This document shows positions 43,360 through 52,191 of a DNA stretch of 64,000 nt, one piece after another. Below the pieces are notes generated by a model. That model searched no databases and was not told where the DNA came from. It was given only the letters and a program-made list of their open reading frames with translations. How positions within the stretch are numbered: the stretch's first letter is position 1; the number at the start of each line of letters is the position of its first letter. The translations under genes were made by a program, and so were the position numbers. This DNA is from Kineosporia mesophila (lineage in GTDB: Bacteria > Actinomycetota > Actinomycetes > Actinomycetales > Kineosporiaceae), in NCBI RefSeq assembly GCF_021129235.1, contig NZ_JAJOMA010000001.1, positions 496,001 through 560,000 of the forward strand, in the 5' to 3' direction.

Positions 43360-43572
43360 TTGTCCGGACTTAACGTAACCGAGATGTCTTGGCTGAAGTC
43401 ATCTTTCTCGGCTGTCAACGGTTGCCTCGAGGTGGCTGCGGCCCCCGACGGCCTGATCGCGGTCCGTCAGTCCAAAGACCCGGACGGGGGATATATCCTT
43501 TACAACTCGGAGGAATGGCGAGCATTTCTGGCCGGCGTGCGCAACGGTGAATTCGACCACTTCGCTTCTTGA
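43360..43572 (+). CDS. DUF397 protein
   Basis: 70 residues from TTG 43360 (GGGAG seven bases upstream; ATG 43384 is an alternative). Typical DUF397 order: WLKSSFSAVNGCLEVA, then IAVRQSKDPDGGYILY and EEWRAFLAGVRNGEFDHF. Probable partner or antagonist of the XRE regulator upstream, as in WhiJ-like loci. Confidence 0.88.
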   Translation: MSGLNVTEMSWLKSSFSAVNGCLEVAAAPDGLIAVRQSKDPDGGYILYNSEEWRAFLAGVRNGEFDHFAS

Positions 43573-43672
43573 GCGCGCCGTACTCATGTGTAACCAGGGA
43601 TAGGCGTCATCGTCATCCTCTCGTACCCTGAGGCTGGTCCTGACTTGTCACGGCCCGGGATGGAGTAGACGC

Positions 43673-43891
43673 ATGTGTGATTCTCCTGCAGAGAACGTGC
43701 GCTGGCAGAAAGCATCGGCTTCGGGACTCAACGGGTGCCTTCAGATAGGTCGTGTCGATCCTGGCCGCCTCGCGATGCGCGATTCGAAGCTTCCGAACAG
43801 CGGCCTAATTCTCTGCTCGGAAGCGGCTTGGCGGGAGTTTCTCCGGGGTAGCCGCTGCGGAGAGTTTGATCGATTGAGCGCGCCGGACTGA
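43673..43891 (+). CDS. DUF397 protein, second copy
   Basis: 72 residues, ATG with GGAG eight bases upstream. Same family pattern: VRWQKASASGLNGCLQIG, LAMRDSKLPNSGLILC and AAWREFLRGSRCGEFDRL. Diverged from the first copy, so this is not a recent duplication. Confidence 0.87.
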   Translation: MCDSPAENVRWQKASASGLNGCLQIGRVDPGRLAMRDSKLPNSGLILCSEAAWREFLRGSRCGEFDRLSAPD

Positions 43892-43997
43892 CGGCGAACG
43901 GCTTCCCTCCTCAGCGATAGCCACTGGGGAGGGTCTGCCACTCCCCGGTCTCAGCGGGGCCATCCCACCCGGCGCGGTGGAGACCGAGGATCAGGGC

Positions 43998-44756
43998 ATG
44001 GACATCACATCTCGCACAGTTCTCATGGTGGGCGGCACCTCTGGCATCGGCCTGGAGCTGGCCCGGCGGTTCCGGGCGGCCGGCAGCACCGTGGTCATCG
44101 GGGGCCGGCGCGCGCAGAGGCTGGCCGAGCTGGCCTCGGAGGGGTTCGGCACGGTCGAGATCGACGTGACCGATCCGGCGTCGGTCACGCGGGCCCGCGA
44201 CGCCGTGCTGGCCGGGCATCCCGACCTCGACGTGGTGGTCACGATGTCGGGCGTGCTGCTGATCGAGGATCTTCGCGATCCGGCCCACTTCGAGACGGCC
44301 ACGACCACCATCGAGACCAACCTGTACGGCACCATCCGCGTTCTCGATGCCTTCACCCCGCACCTGATCGGTCGGGGTGCGGGCACATTCGTCACGGTCA
44401 GCTCGGGGATCGGGTTCCTGCCCTTCCCCCCGATGCCGACCTACGCGGCTTCCAAGGCCGCGGTGCACGCGTACTCCGAGGCCCTGCGGGCGCAGCTGGA
44501 CGGTACCGGTGTCGACGTGGTCGAGCTGGTCCCGCCGCTCGTGACGACGACGCCCGAGCAGGAGCAGCAGATGCCGCAGGCCCTGCGGGTCAACGATTTC
44601 GCGGACGAGGTGATCGAGCTGCTCGCCGCCGAGCCCACGCCGCCCGAGGCCCTCGTGAAGGGCGTGCTCAGGCACCGCTGGGCCGAGCGCGACGGCACCT
44701 ATGCCGACCTGGTCGCTCAGCGTTCGCAGGCCCTGTCGATGCTGCCGGGCCGGTGA
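43998..44756 (+). CDS. Short-chain dehydrogenase/reductase (DltE-like)
   Basis: 252 residues from ATG 43998. SDR cofactor loop VLMVGGTSGIGLELARRF, the NAG-equivalent TMSG at VVVTMSGVLLI, Ser in FVTVSSGIGFLP and the YxxxK motif in YAASKAAVHAYSEAL. NAD(P)-dependent oxidoreductase, substrate unknown. Convergent with the regulator gene at 44762-45667, which ends 5 bp away. Confidence 0.88.
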   Translation: MDITSRTVLMVGGTSGIGLELARRFRAAGSTVVIGGRRAQRLAELASEGFGTVEIDVTDPASVTRARDAVLAGHPDLDVVVTMSGVLLIEDLRDPAHFETATTTIETNLYGTIRVLDAFTPHLIGRGAGTFVTVSSGIGFLPFPPMPTYAASKAAVHAYSEALRAQLDGTGVDVVELVPPLVTTTPEQEQQMPQALRVNDFADEVIELLAAEPTPPEALVKGVLRHRWAERDGTYADLVAQRSQALSMLPGR

Positions 44757-44761
44757 CCCGG

Positions 44762-45667
44762 TCAGGGGCGGGCCGGGGCCGGACGGGTGGCCGGCGTCTG
44801 GTGACCGCCGGTGTGCACCAGCTGGGCGAGGAGGGTCAGGGCCTCGGCCGAGGGTGACCCGGCCGGGGCGGTGCACGTGACGAGGACCTGGTCGGGCGAC
44901 TGCAGGGACCGCAACGACTGCTGGGTGACCGTCAGCGCGCCGACCAGCGGGTGCTGCAGCTCGTAGTCGGCCGTGGCGCACGGCTGCACGCGGTGATCGG
45001 CCCACAGCCGGGCGAAGTCCGGGCTGGACATCGACAGGTTGCCGACCAGCGAGGCGAGCAGCGGGTCGTCCGGATGCTGCCCCGCCACCACCCGCAGGTT
45101 CCCCACCACGGCCCGGGCCTTGGCCGGCCAGCAAGTGTAGAGCTCCCGGTGGTGCGGGTCGGTGAAGATCAGCTCGACCATGTTCGGGCGGGATCCGGGC
45201 GTCTGCGGGGCGGTCAGCGGTACGTCCCCGGCCAGCAGGGCATGGCCCATCGCGTTCCACGCCAGCACGTCGCTGCGCCGGCCGAGCACGATCGCGGGCA
45301 CGTCACCGAGCACCGCCAGCAGGTCGGCCAGGGCCGGGTCCACGTGCTCGGCCGGGGGCCGCTTCGGTGTGGCGCGGCGCCGGGTACCCGCGGCCAGGGC
45401 GCCCAGATGCTGACGTTCGGCGTCGGTGAGGCGTAGAGCCGCGGCGATCGCGTCGAGCACCTCCGGGGACGCGTTCCGCGACTGCCCCTGCTCCAGACGG
45501 GTGTAGTACGACGCGCTGACCCCGGCGAGCAGGGCCAGTTCCTCACGGCGCAGCCCGGCCACCCGGCGGCGCTCCCCGTAGGTGGGCAGCCCGATGTCCT
45601 CCGGGCTGACACGGGAGCGCCAGGCCCGCAACGCGTCGCCGAGCGATCCCTGGGAGTCATGGCTCAT
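44762..45667 (-). CDS. XRE-family regulator with MmyB-like ligand-binding domain
   Basis: 301 residues. Helix-turn-helix (RRVAGLRREELALLAGVSAS, YYTRLEQGQSRNASPEVLDA) followed by the MLTR/MmyB domain (DVLAWNAMGHALL, DFARLWADHRVQP, HPLVGALTV). Such regulators often control the adjacent SDR or hydrolase gene; here it lies back to back with the metallo-hydrolase (divergent, 150 bp between) and tail to tail with the SDR. Confidence 0.9.
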   Translation of the reverse strand: MSHDSQGSLGDALRAWRSRVSPEDIGLPTYGERRRVAGLRREELALLAGVSASYYTRLEQGQSRNASPEVLDAIAAALRLTDAERQHLGALAAGTRRRATPKRPPAEHVDPALADLLAVLGDVPAIVLGRRSDVLAWNAMGHALLAGDVPLTAPQTPGSRPNMVELIFTDPHHRELYTCWPAKARAVVGNLRVVAGQHPDDPLLASLVGNLSMSSPDFARLWADHRVQPCATADYELQHPLVGALTVTQQSLRSLQSPDQVLVTCTAPAGSPSAEALTLLAQLVHTGGHQTPATRPAPARP

Positions 45668-45816
45668 GGCACCAGCATCGCTCCCGCCGGGCCCGGTTGC
45701 CTATCCCCGCCAGGGGTACCCACACGCCGGTCTGGCTGCCGACCGCCCGGGGGCCGCAGAGTCGTCATCAGTCGTCATCGCGGAACTTCCGCTGACCCGG
45801 CCCTCAGGAGACTTTC

Positions 45817-46758
45817 GTGCCCAACCCCGCCGTGACCGACGTCCACCAGCTAGTTTTCGGTGACGTCACCGTCACCCGCGTGATCGAGAGCGCCGGTGAC
45901 CTGTACATGACGCCCTCGCAGTTCTTTCCCAACTCGCAGCCGCACATGTGGGAGAAGCCGGGCATCTGGAACGCGCCCGAGTTCCTCATCCCGGGTGGCG
46001 AATCGGTGCACGAGCACACCCACCGGGTCGCGATGCAGACCTGGGTCATCCGCAGTGCCGGAAAGGTCGTCCTCGTCGACACCGGCGTCGGCAACGACAA
46101 GGAACGCCCCTACGTGCCGATGTGGTCGCACCTCGACAGCGACTTCCTGAACCGGCTGGCCGCCGCCGGGGTGCGGCCCGAGGACGTCGACGTGGTGGTG
46201 AACACCCACATCCACCCCGACCACACCGGCTGGAACACCGTGCTGCGCGACCGGGTCTGGACCTCCACCTTCCCGAACGCCGCCTATTACATGACTTCCG
46301 AGGACCTGGAGTTCTGGAACCCGGCCAACGGGCACCCCAGCGTGCTCGGCCCGGCCGCGCAGAACATGTGGGAGGACAGCATCGCCCCGATCCTGGCCGC
46401 TGGACAGGTCAAGGAGTGGAGCGGCACCGAGCGGATCGACGAGAACCTCGTCCTGGAAGCCGCTCCCGGCCACACCCCCGGCTCCTCGATCCTGCGCCTG
46501 ACCGCCGGGAGCGAGGAGGTGCTGTTCATCGGCGACATCCTGCACACCCCGCTCCAGGTCGGCGAACCGGCCGTGAACAGCTGCTTCTGCCAGGACCCGG
46601 ACCTCGCCGTCGAGACCCGCCGACGGGTGTTCACCGAGGCCGCAGCCAACGGAACCCTGATGTTCCCGGCCCACTTCACCGGCCAGGGCGCCTTCACCGT
46701 CCGGGCCGAGGGCGACGGTTTCGCCCTCGACCACTGGGCCCCGCTCGCCGGCGCCTGA
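45817..46758 (+). CDS. Metallo-beta-lactamase-fold hydrolase
   Basis: 313 residues. Zinc motif HxHxDH in VVVNTHIHPDHTGWN, further ligands in AAPGHTPGSSIL and VLFIGDILHTPLQ, and a late His in MFPAHFTGQG. Resembles lactonase/quorum-quenching and related MBL enzymes; substrate open. GTG start with CAGGAG six bases upstream. Likely controlled by the divergent MmyB-type regulator. Confidence 0.9.
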   Translation: MPNPAVTDVHQLVFGDVTVTRVIESAGDLYMTPSQFFPNSQPHMWEKPGIWNAPEFLIPGGESVHEHTHRVAMQTWVIRSAGKVVLVDTGVGNDKERPYVPMWSHLDSDFLNRLAAAGVRPEDVDVVVNTHIHPDHTGWNTVLRDRVWTSTFPNAAYYMTSEDLEFWNPANGHPSVLGPAAQNMWEDSIAPILAAGQVKEWSGTERIDENLVLEAAPGHTPGSSILRLTAGSEEVLFIGDILHTPLQVGEPAVNSCFCQDPDLAVETRRRVFTEAAANGTLMFPAHFTGQGAFTVRAEGDGFALDHWAPLAGA

Positions 46759-46775
46759 GCCCACCACTTCGTCAT

Positions 46776-46987
46776 TGATTCGGCCGGGGCAACCAGTTCC
46801 TGGCCACGATCAACCCGGGCAACCAGGTCGTGCTGGTCAGCGGCCAGGGCACGAAGACGACCCTGCTCACGAAGGGCGACGGCCTCTCCAACCCGACATC
46901 CGTGGCGCCACGGTCTATGTGCCCAGCGCCGCCTACACCACGCAGAAAGACCCCCATCTGCTCGTGGCGCACCTCGCCCGGCACTGA
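46776..46987 (+). pseudogene. C-terminal remnant of a secreted beta-propeller (SMP-30-like) protein
   Basis: One frame reads NQFLATINPGNQVVLVSGQG and GDGLSNPTSV, and a second frame continues RGATVYVPSAAYTTQKDP and HLLVAHLARH to a stop at 46985-46987. The shift lies near 46900. Together they look like one propeller blade plus a C-terminus; the rest of the gene is missing. Family assignment is tentative. Confidence 0.5.
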
Positions 46988-47055
46988 TGCGATCGGTGGT
47001 GTCCGGCACTGATCTGCTCGGTGCCGGACACCACCCCTCAGGACAGGATCTCGTC

Positions 47056-48456
47056 ATGAGCTCAGTACCGACCACCCTCGGCCGGGTCCGGGGCACCGCC
47101 GCCGGCGGAGTCCTCGCGTTCCGGGGAATTCCCTACGCGGCAAACAGCTCCGGCGCCGACCGGTTCGCCGCACCGATCCCGTTCCCGGCCTGGAGCGGCG
47201 AGCGCGACGCGACGGTTTTCGGCCCGACCTCGCCCCAGCCCGACCGGGGTGGTGCCTTCGACTCCCTCGACCTGACCCCGTTCTTCGGCCCTGGCTGGGT
47301 AGCGGGGGACCTCCCGCTGACGGTCAATGTATGGACGCCGTCGGTCTCCTCCCACGAGCCACTCCCGGTGCTCGTGTTCGTGCACGGTGGAGCATTCGTC
47401 GCCGGCTCCACCGCGGCCTCGCTCTACGACGGCGCGGCCTTCGCCTGCGCCGGGATCGTGTGCGTGACCGTCAACTACCGGCTCGGGGTACCGGGATGGC
47501 TCCATCTTCCCGACGCACCGGCCAATCGAGGGCTCCTCGACGTCCTGGCCGCCCTGCACTGGGTGCAGCGTGAGATCGGTGCCTTCGGCGGCGATCCGGG
47601 ACGGGTGACACTCGCCGGTCAGTCGGCCGGCGCGATGATCGTGGCCGCAGCGCTCGCCGACCAGAGCTTCGCCGGGACTTTCGGACAGGCGATCGTGGCC
47701 AGCGGCAGCGGCCTGGGCGCCCTGCTGCCCGCGCAGGCCTGGATGGTCACCGAGCGTGTAGCGTCCCACCTCGGGATTCGGCCCACCGCAGATGATTTCG
47801 CTATGCTCGACGACGCCACCCTGGTCGATTCCCTGTCCTGCCTGACCGGCCTCGACCTGCGACTGCCCGGCGTCCGTCACCCACTGGCCGGCATCGCCCC
47901 GTTCGCGCCGGTGCTGGACGAGCAGCCCGCCGTCACCATCGGCGCCGGAAGGGGAATACCGGCCGCGCTTCTCCTGGGAGCGACCACCCACGAGGGCAAT
48001 CTCTACACAGCGCCCGTCCCCGGCGGTGAGGCGGAAGCACGGGCCGTCGCCGCGGCCGCCTCACCTGGAGGCTCCGGGCCGGCCGACTTCCCGCACACGA
48101 ACTGGGACGAGCTGAGATCGGCGATCCTCACCGAGGCAGTGTTCCGGGAGGGAACCCGGGCCTTGAGTGCAGCGTCCGTAGCAGCCCGAAATTCCACGTT
48201 CGAGTACGAGTTCACCTGGCCGTCCCCGGCGATCGGCGAAACCCTCGGCGCGGCGCACGGGGTCGACCTGCCGTTCGCCTTCGCCCGCGCCAGTGCCGAA
48301 GACCTGCGCGGCGATCGGGGCCTGCTCGGCCCGGAAGGTGGGCCGGCCCGTCTGGAGGCCGAGATACACAGTGCCTGGATCCGTTTCGTGACCTACAGCA
48401 AGCCCGGATGGGATGCTACGGCCGCGGGGTGGCCGACGGTGCGGCGGTTCGGGTGA
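47056..48456 (+). CDS. Type-B carboxylesterase
   Basis: 466 residues from ATG 47056. N-terminal VLAFRGIPYA, oxyanion loop VLVFVHGGAFVAGST, nucleophile elbow GQSAGAMIV in VTLAGQSAG, and a Glu/His pair further on (GATTHEGNLY, GAAHGVDLPFAF). Hydrolyses carboxylic esters; no signal peptide, so intracellular. The open frame upstream of the start runs through the propeller remnant. Confidence 0.9.
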   Translation: MSSVPTTLGRVRGTAAGGVLAFRGIPYAANSSGADRFAAPIPFPAWSGERDATVFGPTSPQPDRGGAFDSLDLTPFFGPGWVAGDLPLTVNVWTPSVSSHEPLPVLVFVHGGAFVAGSTAASLYDGAAFACAGIVCVTVNYRLGVPGWLHLPDAPANRGLLDVLAALHWVQREIGAFGGDPGRVTLAGQSAGAMIVAAALADQSFAGTFGQAIVASGSGLGALLPAQAWMVTERVASHLGIRPTADDFAMLDDATLVDSLSCLTGLDLRLPGVRHPLAGIAPFAPVLDEQPAVTIGAGRGIPAALLLGATTHEGNLYTAPVPGGEAEARAVAAAASPGGSGPADFPHTNWDELRSAILTEAVFREGTRALSAASVAARNSTFEYEFTWPSPAIGETLGAAHGVDLPFAFARASAEDLRGDRGLLGPEGGPARLEAEIHSAWIRFVTYSKPGWDATAAGWPTVRRFG

Positions 48457-48528
48457 GGTCTCAGGTCAGGCTGTCGGTGGGGTCGTGCAACCTGGTCCAG
48501 AGCTGCTTGGGGGTGTGCCGTGCTCGCT

Positions 48529-48870
48529 CTACAGCGACATCGCCACGGAGCGCCCCTCCTCAGTTGCCTCGATACTGATGAGCTCTGCCTGGTCCGGGTC
48601 CCAGGCAGTTCCGTCGCTGATCCTGGCCATGGCTTCACCGATGCCGATGGTCCTGGTTGCCTCTTCACCCCAGGCACCGAGGAAGGGAGTGATCAGCCCG
48701 GCGTCGGCCAGCCTTTTCATGGCCCGGCCTACTTCCGAGCGGTAGGTGTCCAGGGAATATCCGGGATCCGGAGCATCGTTGCGGATCTCGATCAGATGGG
48801 TTCCTTCCACTGCATTCCAGAGGGTTTCGCGTTCAATTTTCGTGAAGGGGGAACCTGGCTCGTCAGTCAT
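48529..48870 (-). CDS. Hypothetical protein, 113 residues
   Basis: Acidic, soluble (FTKIERETLWNAVEGTHLIE, DTYRSEVGRAMKRLADAGLI). The helical SEVGRAMKRLADAGL stretch looks like a small winged-helix or helical bundle, but I recognise no family. It lies 39 bp downstream of the coiled-coil gene on the same strand, so the two are probably one operon. Confidence 0.6.
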   Translation of the reverse strand: MTDEPGSPFTKIERETLWNAVEGTHLIEIRNDAPDPGYSLDTYRSEVGRAMKRLADAGLITPFLGAWGEEATRTIGIGEAMARISDGTAWDPDQAELISIEATEEGRSVAMSL

Positions 48871-48909
48871 GATGTTCTCCGCTCAGGGGGATAGTGCTGT
48901 TTGGTGCCG

Positions 48910-49473
48910 TTACGTGAAATCTTGAGGCCCGTCGCGCTGGTCGGGAGAGGTCCGGGTGCCGAGCGGGCCCTCTTCGATCCCTGAACCGGACGCTTCTTCG
49001 ATCTCGGCGGCGAGGTCTTGCCCAACGGTGGCGAGCGCCTCGGCTGATTCCTGAACCTGTTCGAGCAGGTCCTGAAGAATGCCGATGAGGTGTTCTTCAC
49101 CGGTAGTTTCGAGGAGAGTAAGGGCCTCGTCGAGGCGGGTGAGGATGCCGTCGAGGCCGGCCTCGAGTGCGCCGGCTGCGGTGCGGAGGCGTTCGGTGGC
49201 GGCACGGAGACCGGCGTCGTCGCGTATCGGGTGGAGGATTTCGATGCAGCTGTTGATCTGGTCCTGGACGCCCTGAAGTTCACCGGCGGTCTCGGTGAGG
49301 TACTCGGCGGCGGTCTCGTAACCCTGATTCAGCCCGTCCCAGCCGTGTTCAAGAGCATGGAGGGCCTTGTTCCCCGCGGTGACCACGGCGCGTTCGGTGG
49401 GGGTGAGGTGTTCTCGTATGGCGGAGGCGAGGAATGTGAGGGCTTCTTCGATCTCATGGGCCCGATCGGTCAC
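48910..49473 (-). CDS. Helical coiled-coil protein, 187 residues
   Basis: GTG start. Almost entirely heptad-patterned helix (EIEEALTFLASAIREHL, ALEAGLDGILTRLDEALTLL, LLEQVQESAEALATVGQDL) with an acidic disordered C-terminus. No transmembrane segment or signal. Resembles small structural or antitoxin-like coiled coils; no family recognised. Confidence 0.65.
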   Translation of the reverse strand: MTDRAHEIEEALTFLASAIREHLTPTERAVVTAGNKALHALEHGWDGLNQGYETAAEYLTETAGELQGVQDQINSCIEILHPIRDDAGLRAATERLRTAAGALEAGLDGILTRLDEALTLLETTGEEHLIGILQDLLEQVQESAEALATVGQDLAAEIEEASGSGIEEGPLGTRTSPDQRDGPQDFT

Positions 49474-49588
49474 GGTTCATAACTATCGGTATGGATCAGG
49501 CGCGGCAAGGGCCGATTCCCCAGCTTGTTGCTCGATGGGCTCGTGTCACGAGTGCGCGAATTGCGGCAGGCGAGAAGAATTCGTCGGC

Positions 49589-50047
49589 GTGAGAAGCATC
49601 GTGTCGTTCCGACTGACCCATGAACACGGCGGCACCGCTGCGGCGGTGACCGAGCGACTCGGAATCCCGGCCACCCGGCCTCTGGAGGCGGGGACGGTCA
49701 TCTCATCGCGGAACCCCGAGCGCACGCGAACGCATTCCGCGTGGATTCTCAGCAGTGCTGTCGAAGCAGAGGACGATGTGCGACTGCCGGAGATGCTGGA
49801 ACGGTTACTGCACCAGCTCGAGCCGGTCACCGCGATGCTGTGGGATCTCGAGCGCGAGGGTTACGCAGCCAATTGGCTGGGCATGCTCGATGTCCGGGAC
49901 GGTGAGAATGCCACGGAGCTAACCCGCGACGTTCTCCTGCGCCTGACCGCCCTGCCGGGCGACCTGTGGCTCGATGTCTACCGCGACGACGAGGACGGAC
50001 CCGGCGCCTTGGCGATAAGGCGGCAGCTTCCACCGGTCGATCGTTGA
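49589..50047 (+). CDS. DUF4279 domain protein
   Basis: 152 residues from GTG 49589; longer in-frame starts exist but lack a ribosome site. DUF4279 pattern: RSIVSFRLTHEHGGTAAAVT, RNPERTRTHSAWILSSAVEA, LEMLERLLHQLEPV-like segment and LWLDVYRDDED. Small stand-alone protein of unknown function found in immunity-like and accessory contexts. Confidence 0.7.
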   Translation: MRSIVSFRLTHEHGGTAAAVTERLGIPATRPLEAGTVISSRNPERTRTHSAWILSSAVEAEDDVRLPEMLERLLHQLEPVTAMLWDLEREGYAANWLGMLDVRDGENATELTRDVLLRLTALPGDLWLDVYRDDEDGPGALAIRRQLPPVDR

Positions 50048-50058
50048 TGGGTGGAGCG

Positions 50059-50328
50059 CTACGTGGGGCCCGAGGACCGTGCGTCCATCGAGCGGGCGCG
50101 CTTCCGGAGCAGGTACAGCGGCAGCGTGGCCCCGAACTGGCGCTGCTCGATCAGAGATGGTGGCAGGCCACTGTGGATGACGATGGTGTCCTGATCGGAC
50201 AGTTCTTCCGGATCGACGAACGGTCCGGCTGGGGGTGGCGACGTAGACCGAGGCTTGTCGTGGGTGACTTCGCGGCGACTGCGGGGCCGTCGGAAGATGT
50301 GTAGGAGCTGCGACATGCTGGGCCCCAC
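50059..50328 (-). CDS. Doubtful small ORF
   Basis: 89 residues with a plausible C-terminal half (PEELSDQDTIVIHSGLPPSL), but an opposite-strand frame (to 50304) looks about as protein-like. I cannot decide which, if either, is real. Confidence 0.25.
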   Translation of the reverse strand: MGPSMSQLLHIFRRPRSRREVTHDKPRSTSPPPAGPFVDPEELSDQDTIVIHSGLPPSLIEQRQFGATLPLYLLRKRARSMDARSSGPT

Positions 50329-50580
50329 GGGCGACGTCGATGCTGGTCAAGCGCCCGGCGAACTGAGCGCCGACGTGGACCAGGGACGATGGCCCTGCTT
50401 CTGATGAGAGGTTCCGGGCCAAGCGGCAACGAGACGTAAGACGAGGTGGGAGCTGGCGATCGGCGCCGGTTGCCCAGGATCGACGCACAGGTCTCTTGCA
50501 CTCGTAACCTTCCCGGCCCGCTCAGACTCGCGCCCTCGCCGAGCTGGGATCGCTGGCCGCCACTGAAGCGTCACTCGGTG

Positions 50581-50690
50581 GGGTGGCCGGGATCGAACCG
50601 GCATGACCGGCGTGGAAGCCCCTCTCACCAGGGCCTTCACCTGGCGATTCCCGGTCTCGCCGGGTGCACCTCTGGCACGTATCTGGCACG
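50581..50690. repeat. tRNA-Gly 3' fragment with arm repeat, unit 1 (most degenerate)
   Basis: 50581-50618 matches the 3' half of tRNA-Gly (GGGATCGAACCGGCATGACC then CGTGGAAG) with a few changes. The next ~55 bp is nearly identical to unit 3 (CCTGGCGATTCCCGGTCTCG core). CTGGCACGTATCTGGCACG at 50672-50690 holds two TGGCACG direct repeats. No hairpin remains on the left. Confidence 0.85.
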
Positions 50691-50791
50691 GCGCCGGATC
50701 GTGAGGTTGCTCGCCGGATACTTGAACGGACGGGTGGGCTGTTCGTGTGCCGATCTGGACTTCAGTAGTAGTTCAGTGGATGATGGATCCC

Positions 50792-51259
50792 ATGGTTACT
50801 ACCGTGCCCTTGAGCGACTTCTCTCGTCGAACTACTGAGGTCACGAAGCTCGTGGCCGAGGGGGACGTGATTTTGGGTCGGCGAGACGCAGCCGATCTGT
50901 ATCTGTCCACCCGTGAGCGGCACGAGCGCGAAGTGAGGGGTCTGCAGGTCGCGACTCGAGCTCTGGCCGCGTTGGCCGCTGTGCGCCCCGACCTGGCTGC
51001 CGATGCTCTGACCGAATCGCTTCCCTGGGTGGCCTGGTTGCCGGTCGAGGAGAAGGTCAAGTGTCTTCAGGAGTTGCTCGGCGACCTTCGGGCAGGCGCC
51101 GATACCGGGGAACTGCGTCCCTTCTTCCTGTCCATGGCGGCATGGCAGTCCAGCGCTATTGCCTGGGCTGACCCGGATAACGCTCAGGCGTTGCGTGATG
51201 CTGAGGCGGAAGAGGATTCGAACGATGTCGATTCCGTGATTGGCCGTCCTGGCGCATGA
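50792..51259 (+). CDS. Antitoxin-like protein (Phd/prevent-host-death type N-terminus)
   Basis: 155 residues from ATG 50792. The N-terminus VPLSDFSRRTTEVTKLVAEG then VILGRRDAADLYL fits the Phd/YefM DNA-binding fold. The C-terminal ~110 residues are helical (ALAALAAVRPDLAADALTES, VEEKVKCLQELLGDL) and would wrap the toxin. The stop overlaps the next start as ATGA, the usual TA layout. First pair of the tRNA-bounded array. Confidence 0.7.
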   Translation: MVTTVPLSDFSRRTTEVTKLVAEGDVILGRRDAADLYLSTRERHEREVRGLQVATRALAALAAVRPDLAADALTESLPWVAWLPVEEKVKCLQELLGDLRAGADTGELRPFFLSMAAWQSSAIAWADPDNAQALRDAEAEEDSNDVDSVIGRPGA

Positions 51260-51588
51260 AGCGAGGGGAAGAGGTTCCTCGCCCGAACCCGTGGGTTCTG
51301 CGGACGACGAATCTTCGTGTCGGCAAGGGGTGGGATGCCTTGGCGCGAGAGGCGTTAAGCGCCTTGGACGAAGCGTGGGTCCAGATTACCGGGAACCCTC
51401 GGCGTCACACCGAGAGACAGCACCAACTGCGAGGGGCCAAGGCGACCCACGTCTACAAGGGCGTCCAGATGGAGGTCTGGCAGTACGAAGTTACTTCTGG
51501 GGCAAGGCTTTGGTACCTGATTGACGACGAGCGTCGCTCGTTATGGCTATATCACGCAGGTACGGGGCATCCTAAGTCGACCGAGTAG
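51256..51588 (+). CDS. RelE/ParE-like toxin candidate
   Basis: 110 residues. Compact alpha/beta pattern of the RelE fold: LREGKGWDALAREAL-like helix (VGKGWDALAREALSALDEAW), then RQHQLRGAKATHVYKG, VEVWQYEV-like strand (MEVWQYEVTSGARLWYLI) and RRSLWLYHAGTGHPK. It overlaps the antitoxin gene by 4 bp. Likely an mRNA-interfering or gyrase-type toxin; the exact family is unproven. Confidence 0.68.
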   Translation: MKRGEEVPRPNPWVLRTTNLRVGKGWDALAREALSALDEAWVQITGNPRRHTERQHQLRGAKATHVYKGVQMEVWQYEVTSGARLWYLIDDERRSLWLYHAGTGHPKSTE

Positions 51589-51912
51589 TGCGACGACGAG
51601 GCGCGAGCATCTCTGATGCGGGGACGATTAGTGCACGATCGTCGGCCCGAACTTGGCATGAACCAGAAAGAATTGACTGGGCGCGCCGGGCTGACGTAGC
51701 CGCGACCCTCGGGCTCGGAGTCTGGTGATGCGACGCCGGCCGTTCCGCTCCTGGTCCGTACGGCGGCCGCGCTGGATGCCGAACTCTGCGCCTCCTTCCA
51801 GCAGCATGGATCGTCTCCCGCCTGATTCGCGGGCCGATCATTCATCTGGTCCGGACCCCGCTCGGGCGTTTTGGCGGGTGGCCCGTGAGCGGCCCGGGCA
51901 AGCACTGGCAGG
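51589..51912. other. Non-coding stretch between TA pair 1 and repeat unit 2
   Basis: Only short overlapping frames rich in Arg/Pro/Ser on both strands; nothing protein-like. Possibly decayed cargo. Confidence 0.5.
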
Positions 51913-52109
51913 AAGGGCCTGGTTGGCGGGCGTTACTCCTCTGACCAGGCCCTTTGCGCTTTGAGCGGGTGACCGGGATCGAACCGGCATGACCAGCTTG
52001 GAAGCTCTCGGTTTTATGGCTCGACCTGGGCGTACACGTCCTCTTCGGGTGCCCCGAGTGGCCTGGAGTGTCCCTGCGTGGCCTCCCCATCTGGCACGTA
52101 TCTGGCACG
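51913..52109. repeat. tRNA-Gly 3' fragment with hairpin and arm repeat, unit 2
   Basis: A hairpin with AAGGGCCTGGT / ACCAGGCCCTTT arms (51913-51955) copies the tRNA-Gly terminator. 51965-52004 is an exact copy of the tRNA 3' half from acceptor end to anticodon stem. CTGGCACGTATCTGGCACG lies at 52091-52109, preceded by ~60 bp shared with unit 3 (CCGAGTGGCCTGGAGTG). Confidence 0.92.
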
Positions 52110-52157
52110 CCAGACCGTTGGTTGGCCTTCGCCGCTCAGGCCTCCGGAGCCTGACTG

Positions 52158-52174
52158 GTACCATAGTTCGGTAC
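52158..52174. promoter_or_regulatory. Palindromic operator of yefM-yoeB
   Basis: GTACCATAGTTCGGTAC, two GTAC half-sites, 17 bp upstream of the yefM ATG. YefM-type antitoxins recognise palindromes with a TGTACA-like core, so autoregulation is likely. Confidence 0.65.
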
Positions 52175-52191
52175 GACTATAGGAGGATGCC

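Noticed and set aside
43911-45260. 449-residue minus-strand frame across the SDR and regulator genes
   Set aside because: Arg/Gly/Pro-rich shadow; both genes it overlaps have complete domain signatures.
50581-50618. The tRNA fragments as additional functional tRNA genes
   Set aside because: All stop at the anticodon stem; there is no D-arm or 5' acceptor half.
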